Below the pieces are notes generated by a model that did not search any database, was not told the origin of the DNA, and saw only the letters and a list, made by a program, of their open reading frames with translations. From Paenibacillus pini JCM 16418 (GTDB taxonomy: Bacteria > Bacillota > Bacilli > Paenibacillales > Paenibacillaceae), in assembly GCF_000576305.1 (NCBI RefSeq), contig NZ_BAVZ01000005.1, positions 204,749-268,748 of the forward strand: a DNA stretch of 64,000 nt, written 5' to 3'. Below are positions 57,743 to 64,000 of this stretch, piece after piece. The translations under genes and the position numbers were made by a program. Positions within the stretch are counted from its first letter, which is position 1; each line of letters starts with the position of its first letter.

Positions 57743-59676
57743 TTGTTTGGATTAACGAGAGATTTCCAACAAAATGGCGGTACTTATATGGTTCTGGGAG
57801 GAATGCAGGGTATCCATTCTCGTGATATAAGTATGGTTCAAGCTGGTATGATTACGGCTTCCAAAATACCTAATTTTTTGCCACTACGTATAAAGGAGTT
57901 AGATTTATATGTAACGCTTCAGTACGATATTAGCGATAAAAAGATGCTCTCGCATATGCTGAAAAGCAACAAGATCAGCATGAATGAGTATTATCATTTA
58001 CTACTACAAACGGCGGTGTTACTTGAGAACAGCAAGCTGTATATGCTAAATGCAGAGCGGTATATTTTACATGAGGATTATATATTTATTGAAGGTACGC
58101 TACAGTCTGGTAAACTCTATTTCACTTATGTTCCTGTTGAATCTTTAGTTTATGACCAATCATTATCAAATTTGCTTAAGGAATTAATCACTCGAATGAT
58201 GGCATCCGTGAGTGAATTAAGAGGGGCAGGGGTTCAGAAATTACTACAGTTCGTAAGTGGGGATACTTTTTCTGTGACAGGTTTTAAGGATCTGATACTG
58301 GGCTTACTTACTTTAACTGAGGACTCAGAGGAACCCAATAAGGCAAGTCGTGAACCGATAATAGAGAACAATTCTATAGATGTAAGTAAGCAGCAATATA
58401 CTAGGAAATCATTTCGTGATGAGATTCAGCATACTGATCATCAAGATAAATTAAACAGTAAATCGAATAAACTACAAGAGAATCATCGACTTAAACAGCA
58501 TCAACATGATCGCGGCGAAGGAATTATTCAGCAGAAGTTAGTTCCTGATCGTGAATCCTCTTCTGTATGGGGACAGGATCTTTTTAGCAACGGAGCATAC
58601 CAGATTAGTGGGACAGATCCGGATGATGATGAAGCCAAGAGCCCTCTAAAAGTAAGGTCTATATCTTACTTGGTAGTTTACTCGCTGCGGCTATTATTTG
58701 GAGACTGATATACATGAGTAGTCCCAGTACTAGTAGATTAATTATTTGTATGTTATTGACAGCTTTATTAGCAGGTTCGGCATGGATAGGATGGAGTGGG
58801 AGATTTTCACTTCCCCATGTTAGTCGTAATCTTGTATCAGGTGAGCTTGCTTCTCTAGGTACTGGTGAATTGGATAACGCTTTTAAAGATCAGAAAAAAA
58901 AGCGCCAACCGCGCTTTCAAGTTGAGAAATTGACAGGTTACTTAGGCGGAGGAAGGAAGAGGTTGTTCGATCATGACCACGAAACTAACGTAGATCATAT
59001 AAGCAAATCGAATTGGAAGTGGACTTTTCCCCAAAAGGAAGAGATGGATTATTCTCAGCCTTCTTCCCAAAAATCTTCAGTGAAGCCATCACAGCGAGTG
59101 GAGAGCGTTCTTCGACAAAATAGGAGAGAGGGAGAAAATTTAGAATATTCAAGCTGGAATCAGGTGGATCCTATGTCTACAACATCTCAAAGTAATTATA
59201 ATCAGGATATTCATCCATATTTCTTGAATCAAGAGGATAATCAGGACTATTATTCACAGTTGGGCCAGAAGACAGAAATGTTGAATCCTTCATCCAGCAA
59301 TGCGACTGTACTGCTGCAACCGCTGGAGAAACCCAATTCGAGTGATTATAGACATGGGATGATTAAAAAATTAATCTATTTAGAAAGATCTGAAGATGGA
59401 CAACCACCCACGTCTCGTATCGAGCTAAATTTACCTCACTTCATTATTGGTCGTTCTGACGAAGTGGCCCAGTTCATAGAGCAGACCGCTGGTACTTCAC
59501 GAGCTCATGTTGAATTGTCGAAGGGGCCTGATGGAAACTATATGATCAAAGACCTTGGGTCAAAGAATGGTACAATTCTGCTTGGCGAGCCCATGATTCC
59601 ATACAAAGAGTATAAATTAAACGATAGCGATACATTTACCATTGTTAAAGGTACGTATACTTATCACGTATCGTAG
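57743..59676 (+). pseudogene. DUF6382-FHA domain membrane protein, single-base frameshift
   Basis: As written two proteins: 321 residues of DUF6382 and, from 58714, 320 residues with a C-terminal FHA domain (IGRSDEVAQF, SRAH, DLGSKNGT). The break is at AAAA 58648-58651; one added A gives KVYILLGSLLAAAIIWRLIY, a membrane helix, and joins both parts into 644 residues with two helices between the domains. FHA domains bind phosphothreonine, so the protein may regulate the pilus. TTG start behind GAGGTGAT. Confidence 0.8.
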
Positions 59677-59771
59677 CCTCACCAAGTTGCCTAGCTATAC
59701 TTTAGCATTCCCAATCTCTTAGCTATATCCTAGACGCATACCATCACCAGCCGTATATTGTTTAAGACTTG

Positions 59772-60674
59772 TTAGCTATTATCTTTCAATTCCCTTAATG
59801 CTTCCTTTAATGTGTTGTAAGTATACTGAAAACCATGTTCAAGTGCCTTAACTGGAATGACCCGCTGTCCTTCCAAGATAATGAGAGAGAGTTCTCCAAG
59901 TACCCCCTTCATTAAAAAGGTGGGAACAGGGAACCAATGAGGTCGATGATAGACTGAAGCAACGGTACGTCCAAACTCATCATTGGTTACCGGCTCTGGG
60001 GCAGATGCATTAACGGGTCCACAAATCGATGGAGTATTCACGCAGAAATCGATTAAACGAATGATATCATCGATATGAATCCATGACATCCATTGCCGCC
60101 CAGTTCCGATTCGGCCGCCTACACCAAGCTTATATGGCAGTCTCATCATTGGGAAGGCACCTCCGTCATTTCCCAGTACAACACTGACACGCAGCTTAAC
60201 TAATCTAACGCCACTTATTTTATCTGCAGCTGTTTCCCATTTCTGTACGACAGAGGAAGGGAAATCGTTCACCGTTTCGGGGCTGGTTTCATCAAACGTA
60301 GCAACAAGTGAAGTACCATATATAGCGACTGCTGAAGCTTGGACTACGACTGCGGGTTTTTGTTTCAGTGCGCTAATTAGTTTAGCAACATTCGATACTG
60401 TGATCATGCGTGAGCTGATAATAGCTTCCTTGCCCTTTGACGTCCATCGTTGGCTAAGTGAAGCACCTGCTAGATTAACGAGAGCATCGGTGCCTTCTAA
60501 CAATTCTGGATGAGCATTGAATTGATCCCAAGTGTAATATTGTAGTTTGAAGTCTGAACTTTTAGCTGTAGGAAGGTTGCGCCCAATGATAATGACCTCA
60601 TGTCCTTGATTTAACCAGAATGAGGACAGCGCTTTTCCGATAAAGCCGCTGCCTCCGCAAATGACTGTTTTCAT
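59772..60674 (-). CDS. TIGR01777-family NAD-dependent epimerase/SDR protein
   Basis: 300 residues, extended short-chain dehydrogenase fold. Nucleotide motif GGSGFIGKAL at the N-terminus, and C-terminal PVPTFLMKGVLGEL...RVIPVKALEHGFQY typical of the TIGR01777/YfhF group. Often called sugar epimerase, but function is unproven. Confidence 0.88.
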   Translation of the reverse strand: MKTVICGGSGFIGKALSSFWLNQGHEVIIIGRNLPTAKSSDFKLQYYTWDQFNAHPELLEGTDALVNLAGASLSQRWTSKGKEAIISSRMITVSNVAKLISALKQKPAVVVQASAVAIYGTSLVATFDETSPETVNDFPSSVVQKWETAADKISGVRLVKLRVSVVLGNDGGAFPMMRLPYKLGVGGRIGTGRQWMSWIHIDDIIRLIDFCVNTPSICGPVNASAPEPVTNDEFGRTVASVYHRPHWFPVPTFLMKGVLGELSLIILEGQRVIPVKALEHGFQYTYNTLKEALRELKDNS

Positions 60675-60707
60675 AATGTGCCTCCTCTATATTTTAGTAA
60701 AACATAA

Positions 60708-60778
60708 AAGCCCCGTGCGTGCGATCAGACTGTCGAAATGAACCATTTCTTCAATTTGACCTCTTGCGAGGGGCTTTG
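60708..60778 (-). terminator. Terminator between DUF2621-like and epimerase genes
   Basis: AAAGCCCC at one end pairs with GGGGCTTT at the other, with GTGCG/TGCGA arms inside; T-rich beyond on the minus strand. Confidence 0.55.
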
Positions 60779-60795
60779 TTATGTTTCTTAGCGAA

Positions 60796-61263
60796 CTATT
60801 CTTCCATGTACTGTTTGTATGGCGTGTAATCGATCTGCTTCTTTTTCAGGAAGGCAATCAAAAATTTATTGTCTCTTTTAGGTGTTGCCACAATGTAGCC
60901 TTTTATACAATGGTCGCGGTTAACTTCTGAAGCACCGCTTTCTACGGCTATTTTACCAATCTCAGCAGCAATGGAATGCTTTGCTATGTCACGGAAGGGC
61001 CCCGGTACAGGTACGACCAGACTGTCTAAAAAAGTTTTGGATTCATCAGTCCATAATGGACGGCTTCTCTCAACCCAATAGTTCTGCCAGTCCAGTTTGG
61101 ATTTACCATCCGCTTTAGGAAGGACTTTTAAAAACTTACGCATCATAAAATATCCGCCGATACACATAGCAATCAGCATAATGATTGCCCACACGAAAAT
61201 AGAGTTCATGAACCAATTCGCAGGTGCGGTCGATAATAGGCGTGGTGTTAGCAAAGTATACAT
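60796..61263 (-). CDS. DUF2621-like membrane protein
   Basis: 155 residues: one N-terminal membrane segment (WAIIMLIAMCIGGYFMM) then a soluble domain (KLDWQNYWVERSRPLW). Start at 61263 is supported by GAGGTG eight bases upstream rather than 61293. The family assignment is from memory of the motif; function unknown. Confidence 0.65.
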   Translation of the reverse strand: MYTLLTPRLLSTAPANWFMNSIFVWAIIMLIAMCIGGYFMMRKFLKVLPKADGKSKLDWQNYWVERSRPLWTDESKTFLDSLVVPVPGPFRDIAKHSIAAEIGKIAVESGASEVNRDHCIKGYIVATPKRDNKFLIAFLKKKQIDYTPYKQYMEE

Positions 61264-61390
61264 ATTTATACTCACCTCAATGATTATTCTCATGGTTTAA
61301 AGCCTTTCCTCATGAATTATAACGCATTTCTAGATTTATTTCAGTATACACGCTAAAATAGGGGTTAATTCACAATGAGGAGGATGGATA

Positions 61391-62512
61391 ATGTTGAAAA
61401 TAGGTTCCCATGTGTCCTTTTCGGACAAGGGTTTGTTAAGTGCAACAAATGAAGCGAACAGCTATGGCTCCAGTTCGTTTATGATATATACGGGTGCGCC
61501 GCAAAATACGCGCCGTAAACCGATCGAATCCATGTTTTTGGATGAAGGTAAGCAGTTAATGCAAGAGAGCGGAATCGAAGAGATTGTAGTTCATGCTCCG
61601 TACATCGTTAATTTGGCTTCGTACAAGCCTAATACGTATGAGCTGGCAGTTAGTTTTTTGCAGGAAGAAATCCGCCGTACTCATGCAATTGGGGTTAAGA
61701 ACATTGTTCTTCATCCGGGCGCGTATACAGATATGGACCCGGAATATGGCATTCAGCGTATTGCAGATGGTCTAAACGAAGTGCTTGATGGCACGGATGA
61801 AACCGATGTTCATATTGCGCTAGAAACTATGGCGGGGAAGGGCACAGAAGTAGGGCGTTCTTTTGAAGAGATAGCTAGCATTATTGAGAAGGTAAAACAC
61901 AACGAGCGTCTTACCATATGCATGGATACATGCCATATTCATGATGCAGGGTATGACATTGTGGATGACCTAGATGGGGTACTTGAAGAATTCGATCGAC
62001 TGATCGGCATTGACCGTATCGGCGTCGTACACATCAATGATAGTAAGAACCCACGCGGTGCAGGAAAAGACCGCCATACACCGATTGGTGCGGGCTGGAT
62101 AGGTTTTGACACTATTAACCGAGTGGTTCATCATAGCAAGCTTGAAGGTAAGCCGTTTATTCTGGAAACACCTTGGATTGGTAAAGATGCAAAGACCCAA
62201 CGTCCGATGTATGAGGTCGAGATTGCATTGCTGCGTGGCAACACGGCTGAGCGATTTGGTCCGGATTTCGGCAAACAAGTAGAAGGCCTCGCTTCCTATT
62301 TTGCAGAACAAAATATCGATTCACGTCAATATGTGCTCGATGTATGGAATATCCTTAAGAATGATGCCAAAGCCAAGAAGGCTGATCCCCGTGAACCGAT
62401 GGAGCGTCTGTACGATATGGTTATGGAAGCCAATTTGTTCCCTGAGTTAAAAGAAGAACAGATCAACCAACGCCTAATCGCTTGGTTCGCTGGCAAGGAG
62501 TTTTGGGGCTAA
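61391..62512 (+). CDS. nfo: Endonuclease IV (AP endonuclease) with C-terminal extension
   Basis: Zinc-dependent AP endonuclease of base-excision repair. Residues 1-290 match Nfo: [51 protein letters not shown]. Total length is 373, about 75 more than B. subtilis Nfo; the added C-terminus (residues 295-373) is helical and charged ([19 protein letters not shown]). AGGAGG site upstream. Confidence 0.92.
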   Translation: MLKIGSHVSFSDKGLLSATNEANSYGSSSFMIYTGAPQNTRRKPIESMFLDEGKQLMQESGIEEIVVHAPYIVNLASYKPNTYELAVSFLQEEIRRTHAIGVKNIVLHPGAYTDMDPEYGIQRIADGLNEVLDGTDETDVHIALETMAGKGTEVGRSFEEIASIIEKVKHNERLTICMDTCHIHDAGYDIVDDLDGVLEEFDRLIGIDRIGVVHINDSKNPRGAGKDRHTPIGAGWIGFDTINRVVHHSKLEGKPFILETPWIGKDAKTQRPMYEVEIALLRGNTAERFGPDFGKQVEGLASYFAEQNIDSRQYVLDVWNILKNDAKAKKADPREPMERLYDMVMEANLFPELKEEQINQRLIAWFAGKEFWG

Positions 62513-62592
62513 TCTTTTTTTGTTCTATTTTCTGTATATGTTTTTCTGCATATTTGATGTATATAAAGAAATCAGTTTAGGGGGAACGTTCC

Positions 62593-63492
62593 GTGGATAT
62601 TCACGCTAAAAAAGCAAATGAAGCTTTATCAGAACCATATCAAGACCGTGCCCGGATGCTCATTTCTTGTCCAGACGGTCCCGGAATTGTAGCGGCAGTG
62701 TCGCACTTTTTACACCAGCATGGTGCGAATATCGTGCAATCTGACCAGTATACGATGGATCCATCAGGTGGAATGTTCTTCATGAGGGTCGAATTTGATC
62801 TCGTTCAGTTAGAGCGTAAATTGCCTGAATTGAAAGAACAGTTTACCGGTGTAGCTAATCGTTTCTCCATGGAATGGCAAATTAATAGTGTCAGCCGTAA
62901 AAAGAAACTGGCCATCTTCGTTTCGAAGGAAGATCATTGCTTAGTGGAGCTCATATGGCAGTGGCAAGCTGGTGATTTGGATGCGGATATCGCTATGGTA
63001 GTCAGCAATCACCCGGATATGAAGGAATATGTAGAATCGTTTGGAATCCCGTATCATCTTATTCCGGTGACGGCAACAACGAAGCAACAAGCGGAAAAAA
63101 TGCAGTTGGAGGCTGTAGGAAATGATATTGATGTGATTATCCTTGCTCGTTATATGCAGATTATTTCGCCAACATTTATTGAGCATTACCGCAATCGAAT
63201 CATTAACATACATCATTCGTTCTTACCTGCATTTGTGGGTGGAAAGCCTTATGCTCAAGCTTATCAACGCGGTGTGAAAATTATTGGAGCCACGGCACAC
63301 TATGTAACTGAGGAGTTGGATGGCGGCCCTATTATTGAACAAGACGTGCAGCGAGTAAGCCATCGTGATGATGTCACGGAGCTTAAACGTATCGGACGCA
63401 CGATCGAGCGTGTCGTTTTGGCGAGAGCTGTGAAATGGCATATTGAGGACCGGATTTTGGTTCACGAAAATAAGACTGTCGTATTTAACTAA
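62593..63492 (+). CDS. purU: Formyltetrahydrofolate deformylase
   Basis: 299 residues: N-terminal ACT domain (CPDGPGIVAAVSHFL) and formyltransferase-like hydrolase domain with NIHHSFLPAF (catalytic Asn/His) and GATAHYVTEELDGGPII (Asp). Hydrolyses 10-formyl-THF to THF and formate. GTG start behind TAGGGGG. Confidence 0.94.
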   Translation: MDIHAKKANEALSEPYQDRARMLISCPDGPGIVAAVSHFLHQHGANIVQSDQYTMDPSGGMFFMRVEFDLVQLERKLPELKEQFTGVANRFSMEWQINSVSRKKKLAIFVSKEDHCLVELIWQWQAGDLDADIAMVVSNHPDMKEYVESFGIPYHLIPVTATTKQQAEKMQLEAVGNDIDVIILARYMQIISPTFIEHYRNRIINIHHSFLPAFVGGKPYAQAYQRGVKIIGATAHYVTEELDGGPIIEQDVQRVSHRDDVTELKRIGRTIERVVLARAVKWHIEDRILVHENKTVVFN

Positions 63493-63545
63493 CATTGATT
63501 TCTTAAAAAAGCTTGAGGGTATAGCAGTCGTGTGATTGGCAATAA

Positions 63546-63592
63546 GAGAGTTTCTGTGTCTTCTTTGAAGACGACGGGAACTCTTTTTTTGT
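63546..63592 (+). terminator. Terminator after purU
   Basis: AGAGTTTC...GTCTTC pairs with GAAGAC...GGAACTCT, followed by seven T residues. Confidence 0.85.
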
Positions 63593-63729
63593 GTAGATCT
63601 ACTGTTTTTAGAAGAAAAGGCTGGAGTACAAGCAATAACAAGGAAATTTCATTTACTAGTAATAGACATTAACTAAAGGAACGTTGAGGGTCGTCATTTC
63701 TTTTGTCGGAGTATAAAAAATTGTGGGAG

Positions 63730-63765
63730 AACATGATGCCGATTCATCATGTTAATCATTTTTTT
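63730..63765 (+). terminator. Second terminator-like hairpin, just ahead of the collagen-like gene
   Basis: AACATGATG (63730-63738) pairs perfectly with CATCATGTT (63745-63753), then AATCATTTTTTT. It ends about 25 bases before the next start codon. Confidence 0.7.
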
Positions 63766-63787
63766 GCAAAGAGAGGAGCTTATCTGT

Positions 63788-64000
<213 letters not shown>

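Overview
The window looks like the chromosome of a Paenibacillus-type endospore-forming Bacillota. The evidence is strong purine-rich Shine-Dalgarno sites (AAGGAGG), frequent TTG/GTG starts, the ydcC-alr-endAI-ndoA-tex-cmpA-sprT order, a spore cortex gene (cmpA), a collagen-like exosporium-type protein, c-di-AMP (ydaO-type) riboswitches, and a Tad pilus locus with no outer-membrane secretin. No insertion sequence, integrase, rRNA or CRISPR array was seen.

Layout. 0-3.5 kb: glycine betaine importer opuAA-AB-AC (minus strand, last gene cut by the window edge) divergent from a GbsR-type repressor, with a palindrome between them. 3.6-6.9 kb: two-component system plus ABC exporter resembling B. 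subtilis ycbLMNO. 7-11.5 kb: TetR/DUF4188 pair, YkoP-like protein with a polysaccharide deacetylase, an acyltransferase and a Rieske protein. 11.9-20.9 kb: a more GC-rich sulfatase island (two Cys-type sulfatases, an SsuABC-like importer, a histidine kinase/NarL regulator pair, an AraC regulator). 21-28.3 kb: conserved core block ydcC, alr, endAI, ndoA, tex, cmpA, sprT. 28.3-29 kb: tRNA-Asn, Ser, Glu, Lys, Leu. 29-37.5 kb: an AT-rich accessory segment lying between two nearly identical tRNA-Leu(GAG) genes; it carries a GT2/acyltransferase/GH18 exopolysaccharide operon with a structured leader, DUF2804, MarR/MFS, PAS and XRE genes. 37.6-45 kb: glutathione peroxidase, then three c-di-AMP riboswitches within 1 kb: one on the minus strand facing an unknown gene, and two in tandem, each with its own terminator, ahead of kdpFABC. 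45-48.7 kb: mntH, ohrA and small conserved genes. 48.9-59.7 kb: a Tad/Flp pilus operon behind an 18-bp terminator hairpin. 59.8-64 kb: epimerase, DUF2621-like protein, endonuclease IV, purU and the start of a collagen-like gene.

Data-quality theme. Eight genes are each interrupted by exactly one missing base in a short run of identical bases: the sulfonate-type ATPase and binding protein, the MFS transporter, the YuzF-like gene, cpaE-like, cpaF, tadC and the DUF6382-FHA gene. The two tRNA-Leu copies also differ by one G. All eight changes go the same way, and restoring one base gives a full-length family member every time. Systematic deletion errors in the assembly are therefore the simplest explanation. 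Real decay remains possible, because all hits fall in accessory or small genes and four lie in the pilus operon.
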